The position numbers were made by a program, and so were the translations under genes. Shown in pieces: positions 53,236 to 61,482 of a stretch of 64,000 bases of DNA. The stretch's first letter is position 1, and each line of letters opens with the position of its first letter. Origin of the DNA: Salipaludibacillus neizhouensis (GTDB taxonomy: Bacteria > Bacillota > Bacilli > Bacillales > Salisediminibacteriaceae). The notes below the pieces were generated by a model that was not told the origin of the DNA, did no database searches, and saw only the letters and a list, made by a program, of their open reading frames with translations. Location: the NCBI RefSeq assembly GCF_002886185.1, contig NZ_KZ614146.1, positions 997,234-1,061,233 of the forward strand. Direction: 5' to 3'.

Positions 53236-53904
53236 ATGGGCAAGCATAAGAAAAAACAGTTTGTTGTCATCGGACTTGGGCGCTTCGGTGGAAGTATATG
53301 TGAAGAACTAATCGCGCAAGGAAATGAAGTACTCGCTCTGGATAAAGATGAAAACAAGGTAAGAGAATTCTCAAAGATTGCTACTCACACGCTGGTCGCC
53401 GATTCAACGGACGAAGCTACACTTCGGTCATTAGGTGTTCGAAACTTTTAAACAGTATTTGTAGCGATTGGAGATGATATTCAATCAAGTATTTTAACCA
53501 CTCTTTTACTAAAAAAATTAGGAATAAAAAACATTTGCGTCAAAGCAAAAAATATATATCACCATAAAGTTTTAGAAAAAATCGGTGCAGATAATATTGT
53601 TCATCCAGAAAAAGATATGGGAAAAAGAATTGCCCAGCATTATTCTGATGAGAATGTCATTGATTTTATTGAATTATCGGAGGATTACAGCATTGTAGAA
53701 TTAGTAGCTACATCAAAGCTTGACGGAAACACTCTAGCAGAATTAGATATTAGAGCGAATTATGGTATAACCATTTTAGCCATAAAAAATGAAGGAGACA
53801 TCAATGTGTCACCTGAACCGGATTACCAACTAACGAAGGGAGAACTACTAATTGTCATAGGTCATAAAAATGAAATAAAAAGATTTGAAGTAAAGGCCAT
53901 GTAG
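53236..53904 (+). pseudogene. ktrA: Ktr potassium uptake regulatory subunit KtrA with in-frame stop
   Basis: A TrkA-N/RCK protein: Rossmann motif FVVIGLGRFGGSICEELI, later LVADSTDEATLRSLGVRN, then TAA at 53449-53451. The same frame continues without another stop from TVFVAIGDDIQSSILTTLLL through NIVHPEKDMGKRIAQHY and the RCK-C domain to 53904. Other KtrA/KtrC proteins have an acidic residue at the stop position, so a single change GAA to TAA would explain it. ATG 53236 has AAAGGAG 9 bases upstream. Either ktrA is inactivated or this is a sequence error; the downstream ktrB is intact. Confidence 0.88.
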
Positions 53905-53946
53905 TTCTACATTGGCAATATAATGACAGCAACGAGAGGGATATTT

Positions 53947-55302
53947 ATGAGGAAACACCAAAAAGCTCAATCAATTAAATTATCATCTGTACAGATGATC
54001 GTGATCTTTTATTTTGCTACAGTTTTTCTATCAACGATACTAATAAGCTTACCAATCGCCTTAAAGCCTGGGGTAGAATGGTCGGTTATTGATGCTTTAT
54101 TTACAGCTATTAGCGCAGTAAGTGTGACTGGTCTGACTGTAGTTTCCACTGCTGAGACCTTTAGTACTCCAGGTGTGTTTATTCTAGCATTTATTCTCCA
54201 ATTTGGTGGACTCGGTATTATGACTTTAGGTACATTTATTTGGGTGGTTTTCAAAAGGAAAATTGGTTTCAGGGAAAGACAACTTATTATGACAGATCAT
54301 AATAGGGATACATTCTCGGGTTTAGTTGCACTGATGTTACAAATTTTGAAGTTGTTTTTAATCATAGAAGCAATTGGTACTATTCTCCTTGGGGTTTATT
54401 TCTTAAATTATTTCCCAACTTGGCAAGAGGCATTCCTCCAAGGATTTTTCGGATCAGTTAGTGCTGCTACAAATGCAGGGTTTGATATTACAGGGGAATC
54501 ACTGGTTCCATTTGCAAATGATTATTTTGTTCAAACGGTAAATCTCTTTTTGTTGATTTTTGGAGCCATCGGTTTTCCTGTATTGTTAGAATTGAAAGAT
54601 ATGTTTTATCACAAAAAAGAGAATGGTAAGTTTCGATTTTCATTGTTTGCGAAGATCACAACAGTATCATTCTTTGCATTAGCGATTCTAGGAACGTTAT
54701 TAATCTATTATTTTGATAAAGATCATTTTTTTGTTGATAAAACGTGGCATGAATCGCTTTTTTATGCCTTGTTTCAATCTGTCACTACGAGAAATGGTGG
54801 ATTAGCTACGATGGATGTCAGTGAATTTACTGAATCTACACAAATGGTGCAAAGTGCATTAATGTTCATAGGGGCCTCACCGAGCAGTGTGGGGGGAGGA
54901 ATACGAACAACAACTTTTGCTATCGCTATATTAGGTATATTGTCTTTTGCTAGGGGGAAACAATCGGTGAAGATTTTTCGCAGAGAAATTGACCCTGAGG
55001 ATATTACAAAATCATTTGTTGTCATTTCGGTTGCGATTATGATTTGCTTTTCCGCTATTATTCTATTAGCAAGTATTGAACCATTTCCACTTATGGCTAT
55101 TATCTATGAGGTTACTTCTGCCTTTGGAACAACAGGTTTGTCGATGGGGATTACTCCGGAACTTAGCACACCTGGTAAAATAATTATCATGTTTTTGATG
55201 TTCGTTGGAAGGATTGGTATTTTTTCTTTCTTATTTTTAATTCGTGGCAAAACAACGTCCGAACCATATCATTACCCGCGAGAGAAAGTAATCATTGGTT
55301 AA
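53947..55302 (+). CDS. ktrB: Ktr potassium uptake membrane subunit KtrB
   Basis: A 451-residue TrkH/KtrB-family membrane protein with four M1-P-M2 repeats. Filter-containing segments such as ISAVSVTGLTVVST, SVSAATNAGFDITG, SVTTRNGGLATMD and SAFGTTGLSMGITP each carry the conserved Gly of a K+ selectivity loop. It translocates K+, usually Na+-coupled, with KtrA as the cytosolic gating ring. ATG 53947 follows GAGAGGG. It is coupled to ktrA and under the same riboswitch. Confidence 0.93.
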   Translation: MRKHQKAQSIKLSSVQMIVIFYFATVFLSTILISLPIALKPGVEWSVIDALFTAISAVSVTGLTVVSTAETFSTPGVFILAFILQFGGLGIMTLGTFIWVVFKRKIGFRERQLIMTDHNRDTFSGLVALMLQILKLFLIIEAIGTILLGVYFLNYFPTWQEAFLQGFFGSVSAATNAGFDITGESLVPFANDYFVQTVNLFLLIFGAIGFPVLLELKDMFYHKKENGKFRFSLFAKITTVSFFALAILGTLLIYYFDKDHFFVDKTWHESLFYALFQSVTTRNGGLATMDVSEFTESTQMVQSALMFIGASPSSVGGGIRTTTFAIAILGILSFARGKQSVKIFRREIDPEDITKSFVVISVAIMICFSAIILLASIEPFPLMAIIYEVTSAFGTTGLSMGITPELSTPGKIIIMFLMFVGRIGIFSFLFLIRGKTTSEPYHYPREKVIIG

Positions 55303-55345
55303 TGGGACGTTTTAATCATAGTATTTGTGAAGACCTATATTCTAG

Positions 55346-55379
55346 AGCGAGGACTTATTTGATGTCTTCGCTTTTTTTT
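55346..55379 (+). terminator. ktr operon terminator
   Basis: AGCGAgGAC (55346-55354) pairs with GTCtTCGCT (55364-55372) and is followed by TTTTTTT. Confidence 0.88.
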
Positions 55380-55407
55380 ATGTTCAAATGACTAGATTCA
55401 TAGGAAA

Positions 55408-55427
55408 GGAAGCAGAGAACCGTCCCC
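55408..55427. repeat. AGAGAACCGTCCCC intergenic word
   Basis: GGAAGCAGAGAACCGTCCCC differs by one base from 62515-62534. Similar words are scattered in many Bacillaceae genomes. Confidence 0.55.
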
Positions 55428-55511
55428 TTGAACCGTTTGGAATGATTTGTCCCACTTTTGAATAGCATGGAGTAAGGAGTGCTTGGATGTTTTTTATGAG
55501 GGGGAAATCTA

Positions 55512-57344
55512 ATGGTAGAAGCAATTTTAGAATTAGTGATGAGTGAGCCGCAAGCGCAAACCATGTTATCAAATCAGCTGATAGAATTGATTTTTATGAT
55601 GTTATTTATAACATTTGCACTAGCGTTTCTCGTTCATTTCATGATGTATTTCAGGCTAAAGAAAATACGCCATTTTTTAGAAGCTACGGATTCAGTGGAT
55701 GTAGATCCGTTACGGACATTTAAAGAGGAGTTTGATAAAAAACAACAAGAGGATTCCGTAAAAGTGGAGACATTTGTGCAACAGAAATTCTCCAGTTGGC
55801 GGATGTTTCATATTCCCGTAGTGAGTCTTATGAAAATGATTCAAATGACTGTGTCTGTCTTTATTTTAGTTGGTGTATTAGGAACATTTATTGGACTGAC
55901 GATGTCGCTAGGAAGTATTGATTCCACGGGGGATCAGCTTGTTGAAAATGTGGCAAGCGTACTTGCCGGGATAGATGTCGCATTTTACACGAGTATTGTC
56001 GGAATGGGTTTATCCTTAGTGATGACCGTCATCATTCGGGTGGCGAATACGGAATATTTGCTGACAGATATTATGTTGAAAATGGAGTCTCATTTAGAGG
56101 GAAATGAACAGAACCCGATAGATCGGCTAATTGAAGTGTCGGAAACGATAAATTCTTCTATTATTGACCTTCGGGAGACAAACCAAGAATCGTTGCAAAA
56201 CATTGAAAAATCCTTTAAAGGGTTTCAGGAATATACGATTGGACTCCAGAAAGCTGCAGAGGATCTAAGTAAGTTTAACGAGGGACTGTCCAATAACATT
56301 CAGGATTTCACCGTTCTTTTCACGAACATGAAAATAGTAACGAGTGGGTTTGATAAAGCAGCAACAAAGCTAAATGATCATTTTAACGACTTGTTTACCT
56401 ATTTTGATAAAATGGATAAACGAAACGATCGAATGTCACAAGCATTTCAATATACTTCTAAAAAAATCGAGGAACTCACGGCCTCTCAAGTGAAAACGTT
56501 ACATCAGTTTGAAGATTCCATGGAGGATTGGAAAGAGTATCTCTCTTCGATGGCTGAAAGGCAAGAGTCTTCACATGGCGCTTTTAAGAGAATGAATGCA
56601 CAGTGCGATGATTTAGTAAAATTAATGAAGGAAAACAACAAGCAGTTTAAAGGGGTTTTTGGGGAAGATGTTAGTTCTAAACTGTCAGGGATACATTCAT
56701 CTTTAAAGGATATGTCGAGTGATTTTGATAGACTTGGAAGCTCGATTGTTCAATTACCAGAAGCTCTAGAAACCATTTCTAAAACGCAATCAGAATACAA
56801 GCATTTGATATCGGATCGATTTGACGATTTAAAAGAATTCAATAAAGAATTTAATCAGCATTTAAAAGCACATTCCGCTGAATCGAATGCCTTTGAAAGG
56901 CAATTACGTGATGCATCGAGCTCTTATGAACAAATAAACATCAAAAATAATCAACTGATCAACGAGATAAATCGCACCATGCATGAAATAACGGATTCGT
57001 TTTCACAAAGAGAAAAGCAAATTGACTCCAGTGTTGAAGTGCTTAAAGATACGCTATCTCGCTATGTGACCTCGCTAGATGGAACATTGGGCGACAAGCT
57101 TGATAAGGTAGGAAGAAATATTGGTGATTACGTTATGGATATGAATGGCGCGATTAAAAAGGAATTCAAACAGATTGGTGAAATCACCGATCAAAATCAA
57201 CAAAAAAACATTCGTTTATCCCAGCAAATGATTTATGACCTGAATCAAGAATTTCAAGAATTGAATCGTCAGCTTCGTACCGTGAAACCGGAGGAAGTAA
57301 GACATTTTAATCGCATAAAGGTTGGAAGCAACCATGATCAATAA
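55512..57344 (+). CDS. ZorA-like MotA/TolQ/ExbB motor protein with long coiled-coil tail
   Basis: A 610-residue inner-membrane protein. Three hydrophobic segments lie at ~24-47, ~108-132 and ~155-178. The last two form the MotA/TolQ/ExbB core: ILVGVLGTFIGLTMSLGS and LAGIDVAFYTSIVGMGLSL match the conserved Gly/Thr-rich helices of proton-channel subunits. Residues ~200-600 are a long, charged, helical tail with many Gln/Glu/Lys heptads and no further domain. This layout, 3 membrane helices plus long cytoplasmic tail, is that of ZorA of Zorya defence systems. The overlapping downstream gene is the matching ZorB-like stator. No ZorC, ZorD or ZorE is present in the window. Confidence 0.88.
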   Translation: MVEAILELVMSEPQAQTMLSNQLIELIFMMLFITFALAFLVHFMMYFRLKKIRHFLEATDSVDVDPLRTFKEEFDKKQQEDSVKVETFVQQKFSSWRMFHIPVVSLMKMIQMTVSVFILVGVLGTFIGLTMSLGSIDSTGDQLVENVASVLAGIDVAFYTSIVGMGLSLVMTVIIRVANTEYLLTDIMLKMESHLEGNEQNPIDRLIEVSETINSSIIDLRETNQESLQNIEKSFKGFQEYTIGLQKAAEDLSKFNEGLSNNIQDFTVLFTNMKIVTSGFDKAATKLNDHFNDLFTYFDKMDKRNDRMSQAFQYTSKKIEELTASQVKTLHQFEDSMEDWKEYLSSMAERQESSHGAFKRMNAQCDDLVKLMKENNKQFKGVFGEDVSSKLSGIHSSLKDMSSDFDRLGSSIVQLPEALETISKTQSEYKHLISDRFDDLKEFNKEFNQHLKAHSAESNAFERQLRDASSSYEQINIKNNQLINEINRTMHEITDSFSQREKQIDSSVEVLKDTLSRYVTSLDGTLGDKLDKVGRNIGDYVMDMNGAIKKEFKQIGEITDQNQQKNIRLSQQMIYDLNQEFQELNRQLRTVKPEEVRHFNRIKVGSNHDQ

Positions 57345-58029
57345 ATACCAGCGGCTTTTAAAAAATGACCAGGATGATGGACACTTTTGGCCATCATTCA
57401 CGGATTTATTAACGGCAGTTTTACTTTGTTTTGTGTTGATCTTTATTATTATGATGGTCATAAAATCGTTCCAAATAGAAGAGATGGAGAAAACAATTGA
57501 CCAAATAATGGGGGTCAGAGTTAATTTAATTGAAGATTTACAAGAGGAGTTTGACGAATCAACGGTAGGGGTGGAGGTTGACGAGGATACAGGTGCGCTC
57601 ATCTTTAACACCGATATTTTGTATGAATTTGATGAGGCAAATTTAAAACAAGAAGGGTTTGCGTTTTTAGATGAGTTCGTGCCAACGTATTTAGAGGTGT
57701 TACTGGAGGGTGGTTATGAAGAATACATTTCAGAAATCATCGTGGAAGGTCATGCTGATCGAGAAGGTGGCTATTTGTACAATTTAGAGCTTTCACAGGA
57801 ACGGGCATTCAGTGTGGCCGAACACATTCTGAGTGAAAGATTTCCGGAACAAGATGTCCAACAGCCTTTAATAGACAAGTTAACCGTAAATGGAAGGTCG
57901 AATACCGATGAGCGAACAGATGAAGCAGGAAATTATAATGCAAAGGATTCGCGGAGAGTAGAATTCAAATTCAGGTTGAAAGATGAAGAGATATTGGAGC
58001 AAACAAGAGGACTGCTTGGAGGGAACTGA
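57334..58029 (+). CDS. ZorB-like MotB/OmpA stator protein
   Basis: A 231-residue protein with one N-terminal membrane helix (~24-46) led by the conserved aspartate D24 in FWPSFTDLLTAVLLCFVLIF, the ion-binding position of MotB/ZorB. A periplasm-facing OmpA-like peptidoglycan-binding domain follows (~90-231): IIVEGHADREGG, YNLELSQERAFSVAEHIL, and the arginine motif KDSRRVEFKF. The ATG overlaps the preceding gene by 11 bases; the frame is open from 57322. The pair should form a wall-anchored ion-driven rotary motor. A terminator overlaps its stop codon. Confidence 0.9.
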   Translation: MINKYQRLLKNDQDDGHFWPSFTDLLTAVLLCFVLIFIIMMVIKSFQIEEMEKTIDQIMGVRVNLIEDLQEEFDESTVGVEVDEDTGALIFNTDILYEFDEANLKQEGFAFLDEFVPTYLEVLLEGGYEEYISEIIVEGHADREGGYLYNLELSQERAFSVAEHILSERFPEQDVQQPLIDKLTVNGRSNTDERTDEAGNYNAKDSRRVEFKFRLKDEEILEQTRGLLGGN

Positions 58030-58049
58030 ACTTTAGTTCCTTCTTTTTT
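58022..58049 (+). terminator. terminator of the motor pair
   Basis: GGAACT (58022-58027) and AGTTCC (58035-58040) with a 7-base loop, followed by TTCTTTTTT. It overlaps the stop codon, so no third gene is read with the pair. Confidence 0.8.
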
Positions 58050-58094
58050 GTAGATAATTTATAGTATTATCGGTTTTTTAAAAATTGTTTTTTT

Positions 58095-58150
58095 CGTTGA
58101 TCAGAGAGGCGCGAATCCGCTCTAGGCTGACGCTTTCCGCGGGCAATGCT
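58095..58150. repeat. degenerate GC-rich intergenic repeat
   Basis: GATCAGAGAGGCGCGAATCC and CTGACGCTTTCCGCGGGCAA lie in this span. The GACGCTTTCCGCGGG word is common in bacillar intergenic DNA; a related piece is near 48217. Confidence 0.45.
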
Positions 58151-58211
58151 TCAACGTCTTCGTACAAACGTGTCTCTTCCTCTGCCAGAAACTCTCCGAA
58201 AAGACATCCAT

Positions 58212-58409
58212 CTAGACAACTTTCAGTATTCCTTTAAGTTCATCATCCCGTGTAGTATTTAGTCCGCCTTCTTCAAAAGCAATGGATTTCTTTGCGATAG
58301 AGTAGTATAACCAGGAATAAGATACCTCGATGATGTTTAATGGTGGTTTTGGTTCGTCATCAACGATGGAATTAAATGCATGCTGGATTGATTCTAGTAT
58401 ATTTGGCAT
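58212..58409 (-). CDS. small hypothetical protein (65 residues)
   Basis: A 65-residue cytosolic protein starting MPNILESIQHAFNSI and containing NIIEVSYSWLYYSIAKKS. It has an excellent AAAAGGAGGG site before the ATG, which makes it a probable real gene despite its size. No signal peptide or membrane segment. I do not recognise the family. It is convergent with the motor pair. Confidence 0.7.
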   Translation of the reverse strand: MPNILESIQHAFNSIVDDEPKPPLNIIEVSYSWLYYSIAKKSIAFEEGGLNTTRDDELKGILKVV

Positions 58410-58846
58410 GTTTCAACCCTCCTTTTCCATACTAAAATTTGCAATAAAAAGGGAATTTATGAATATGAGGTTAAATTTATGTTTTTGTTACCTTTATTTT
58501 TATTAAATCTGATTAAAGCCAATCACGTAATGCTAAAACAACTAAGTGTAACTAAACGGTTATTAACGTTACATTTACGATGAATAGTGCGTTGCGAAGG
58601 TAACGATACTTGCTCTTTAGCGAAACTGAGTGGGCGGATTTCTTGTGAAGGTCGATCTTTCACCTCTTTGCAGCTGTAAATACAAAATTAGTGGAATAAA
58701 TTAATCTATTCCTATGCTACTTATAAAATCTGAATAATCTTCTTTTTTAGGTACAAAAAAAGGGAATTAATGTTAATATTATTTCAACAGATACCAACTC
58801 ACAATAAAGTGATGATGTGCAATGGTTGGAAGGGTAGTGTGAATGT
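58410..58846. other. gene-free interval
   Basis: These 437 bases hold no gene, terminator or repeat copy that I can support. The divergent promoters of the flanking small genes must lie here. Confidence 0.5.
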
Positions 58847-59080
58847 ATGGGATTATTTTTTAAGCGAATGACTGATAAGGAATCAAATAACTGGGATAAA
58901 GGATGCATAGTTGGTTTTTATGTGTTTTTGATTCTATTATTTATTGATCACATGTACAGTTATATTTCCAACAACGGAGTCTTTTCTAACGGTGTAATTT
59001 TTTGGGCTGGATTGATATCAGCTTTTGCAGTCGGGTTTATATTAGACATGAAAGATAAAAAGATATCCAAAGTTTTGTAA
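58847..59080 (+). CDS. small membrane protein, unknown
   Basis: A 77-residue protein with two hydrophobic segments (~20-40 and ~50-68), a charged N-terminus (MGLFFKRMTDKESNNWDKG) and a Lys/Asp-rich end. Not recognised. It precedes the broken AAA ATPase gene by 27 bases and may share its transcript. Confidence 0.65.
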   Translation: MGLFFKRMTDKESNNWDKGCIVGFYVFLILLFIDHMYSYISNNGVFSNGVIFWAGLISAFAVGFILDMKDKKISKVL

Positions 59081-59107
59081 GCAGATTTTAAGGGAGGGTT
59101 AGTTTGG

Positions 59108-59860
59108 ATGAAACTCACTAGAGAAACACAATACATAAAAGAAGTTAGTTTAAAAAGGGAGCTTATATCTTCGTACCGAGACTTTCCATTAAATCTGTCA
59201 GTAATACGAAACTTTCATACGTTGACTTTACATCCCAATGTGACATATATCATTGGGGAAAACGGTATGGGAAAGTCAACTCTGCTGGAAGGAATTGCGA
59301 TTGCGTTAGGCTTTAATCCAGAAGGTGGATCGTTAAATTTATTTTTCGAATTATGATTCCCACTCTAACTTAGATGAATTTCTTCGGTTAGTGAAAGGAG
59401 TTAATAAAGCGAAGGATAACTTTTTCTTCCGAGCGGAAACGTTTTATAATGTAGCGACAAAAATAGAGGATCTGGATAAAGAACCATGCGGCGGCAGAAA
59501 ACTCATTGATTCTTATGGGGGAAATCGTTACACGAACAATCGCACGGAGAATCATTTTTTGCATTATTTATGGAGCGTTTTCAAGGAAAAGGATTATATA
59601 TTTTGGATGAGCCAGAAGCAGCTTTGTCTCCGATAAGACAATTGTCTATGTTGGCAAGAATGAACGAGCTTCTTGAACAGGGCTCTCAATTTATCATATC
59701 TACGCATTCACCCCTGATTATGGCACATCCGAATGCAAAAATTATGAAGCTTACGGAATCGGGAATGACAGAAGTAAAGTTGGAAGATACGGATCATTAC
59801 TCTATTATGAGACAGTTTTTTGAAGATAAAGATCAGTTATTGCATCATCTTTTCCAATAG
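59108..59860 (+). pseudogene. AAA family ATPase (ABC-type), broken by two frameshifts
   Basis: Three frames in succession give one ~250-residue P-loop ATPase. Frame one holds Walker A (YIIGENGMGKSTLLEGIAIA) and stops at 59356. The next, from about 59338, continues SNYDSHSNLDEFLRLVKGVN and RKLIDSYGG. The third, from about 59545, reads SFFALFMERFQGKGLYILDE with Walker B, the D-loop EAALSPIRQL and switch histidine in ISTHSPLIMA, to 59860. The two shifts compensate each other in phase. Intact relatives are single chains of this order. The gene is probably inactive, or the sequence has two indel errors. Confidence 0.87.
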
Positions 59861-59894
59861 ATGTAAGTACCAGCTTCAAATAGGAGGTACGAAT

Positions 59895-60209
59895 TTGAAT
59901 GAATATTTAATGATATTTATATTTTTTGCGGTAATGATTTATAAAGTTATGAAAAACAGAAAAATAATGAAAGAACTAAAAATAATTCAAATTTTAGGTA
60001 TAATAGTTTCCTATACTATTGTAATCCTTGTAGCGAGTGTCATCATAATATATCCTGGAAATTGGATCGCAGGATTTTCTCCAAATAATATTGGCAGAGT
60101 TTTTATTCAAGTAATTATAATTTGCATCACACTATATATAAGCAGAAGTCTTCTGAAAATAGCATTACTTCAAATAACTAATGGAGTCGTACCGAAAAAC
60201 TCGGATTAA
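59895..60209 (+). CDS. small membrane protein, unknown
   Basis: A ~104-residue protein with three hydrophobic segments (~4-20, ~30-55, ~68-95). TTG 59895 is the probable start since GGAGGT lies 6 bases before it. No family recognised. It lies immediately upstream of the racemase gene with a 26-base gap and may form an operon with it. Confidence 0.62.
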   Translation: MNEYLMIFIFFAVMIYKVMKNRKIMKELKIIQILGIIVSYTIVILVASVIIIYPGNWIAGFSPNNIGRVFIQVIIICITLYISRSLLKIALLQITNGVVPKNSD

Positions 60210-60235
60210 ATTTGGACAAAAAAGGAGGAACTAAC

Positions 60236-60928
60236 ATGAAAGCGATTGGACTTATAGGTGGGATGAGTTGGGAATCATCGGTAGAATATTATCGAATAAT
60301 AAATGAAGAAGTGAGGAAGCAATTAGGGGGACTTCATTCGGCAAAGTGTCTGTTATATAGCGTTGACTTCGAAGAAATTGAGCGTTATCAAAGGGATGAC
60401 GAATGGAACAAAGCAGGAGAACTATTAGGAGATCTTGCACGGTCATTAGAAAAAGCAGGTGCTGACTTCATTGTTATTTGCAGTAACACGATGCACAAAG
60501 TAGTGGAAGACATTAGCCGTAAAACGAAGGTACCTATTTTACATATTGCAGATGCTACAGCACAGCACATTCAAGAATCTAGAGTTAATAGGGTTGGATT
60601 ACTCGGAACGAAGTATACAATGGAACAAGATTTTTACACATCACGACTAGAGTCTCATGACATAAAAGTGCTTACGCCCGGAAAACAGGATAGAGACCTT
60701 ATAAACAAAGTAATCTTTGAAGAACTGTGCGTTGGCAAATTGAGGCCATCATCAAAAGAGTACTTTAAAAAAGTGATAAATAGTTTGGTAGAGGATGGAG
60801 CAGAAGCAATTATATTAGGCTGTACGGAGATCGGTTTACTAGTAAAACCAGAAGACGTAGACGTTCAGCTATTTGATACAACCTATATTCATGCTGTTGA
60901 AGCAGTCAGGATGGTTTTAGAAAATTAG
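60236..60928 (+). CDS. aspartate/glutamate racemase family protein
   Basis: A 230-residue cofactor-independent amino acid racemase. The two catalytic cysteines are in FIVICSNTMHKV (~78-89) and AIILGCTEIGLL (~187-198), the pattern of aspartate racemases, and the opening AIGLIGGMSWESSVEYYRII is characteristic. AAAGGAGG precedes ATG 60236. It would supply D-aspartate or D-glutamate for the cell wall or as a released D-amino acid. The substrate is not decided by these motifs. Confidence 0.92.
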   Translation: MKAIGLIGGMSWESSVEYYRIINEEVRKQLGGLHSAKCLLYSVDFEEIERYQRDDEWNKAGELLGDLARSLEKAGADFIVICSNTMHKVVEDISRKTKVPILHIADATAQHIQESRVNRVGLLGTKYTMEQDFYTSRLESHDIKVLTPGKQDRDLINKVIFEELCVGKLRPSSKEYFKKVINSLVEDGAEAIILGCTEIGLLVKPEDVDVQLFDTTYIHAVEAVRMVLEN

Positions 60929-61122
60929 AGCTATTCTAAAGTACAAGTGTCTGAGTATGACGGCCTATGGAGATGAAAGTGTTTTTAATTGGGAGTCAAA
61001 GGTATTTTTGTCAATTATGTTATAATAAAGGTATATAAAAATTGTCTCATTGAAAGAAAAGAAGTAATCATACATGGATTTGAAAGACTTATTTTCAATA
61101 AAGAAAGGATTGGTGATATTGT

Positions 61123-61368
61123 ATGTCAACAGGTATGTGGATATTCCTAGGTTTCATTGCACTATTGTCCACTCCAATCTTGATTATGGTCATTCGCGAC
61201 GTTTTTGGTTTAAACAGTAACAGGTTTTATGGGGTTGAAGCGAATAAGAAAAAAAGAAGTAAGGTAGAAGAAGCTTATGATAACAAATCTACTCACTCAA
61301 AACCTATGCCTAAAAGTCATATAGGGAATGGAATGGGTAGTGGTCCGAGTGACCACGGAGTAAATTAA
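61123..61368 (+). CDS. small single-span membrane protein, unknown
   Basis: An 81-residue protein with an N-terminal membrane helix (~5-25) and a basic, Ser/Asn/Gly-rich cytosolic tail. AAAGGATTGGTG precedes the ATG. Not recognised. It ends in a clear terminator and seems monocistronic. Confidence 0.7.
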   Translation: MSTGMWIFLGFIALLSTPILIMVIRDVFGLNSNRFYGVEANKKKRSKVEEAYDNKSTHSKPMPKSHIGNGMGSGPSDHGVN

Positions 61369-61382
61369 TAAGGACTATTAAC

Positions 61383-61416
61383 GGCCAGGAGGTTTAAGCT
61401 CTTGGCCTGATTTTTC
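61383..61416 (+). terminator. terminator
   Basis: GGCCAgGAG (61383-61391) pairs with CTCtTGGCC (61399-61407), followed by TGATTTTT. Confidence 0.85.
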
Positions 61417-61482
61417 GTTATTTCACATGTTAATTTATGCTATAATCAAACAATCAGAATCGAAAGAGAGAGGGATTCATTC

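Noticed and set aside
53449-53451. Programmed stop-codon recoding in ktrA
   Set aside because: No selenocysteine or pyrrolysine context, and many other broken genes are nearby, so mutation or sequence error is simpler.
55512-58409. A complete Zorya anti-phage system
   Set aside because: Only the ZorA/ZorB-like motor pair is present. The downstream 65-residue gene is convergent and unlike ZorC, ZorD or ZorE, and a terminator ends the pair.
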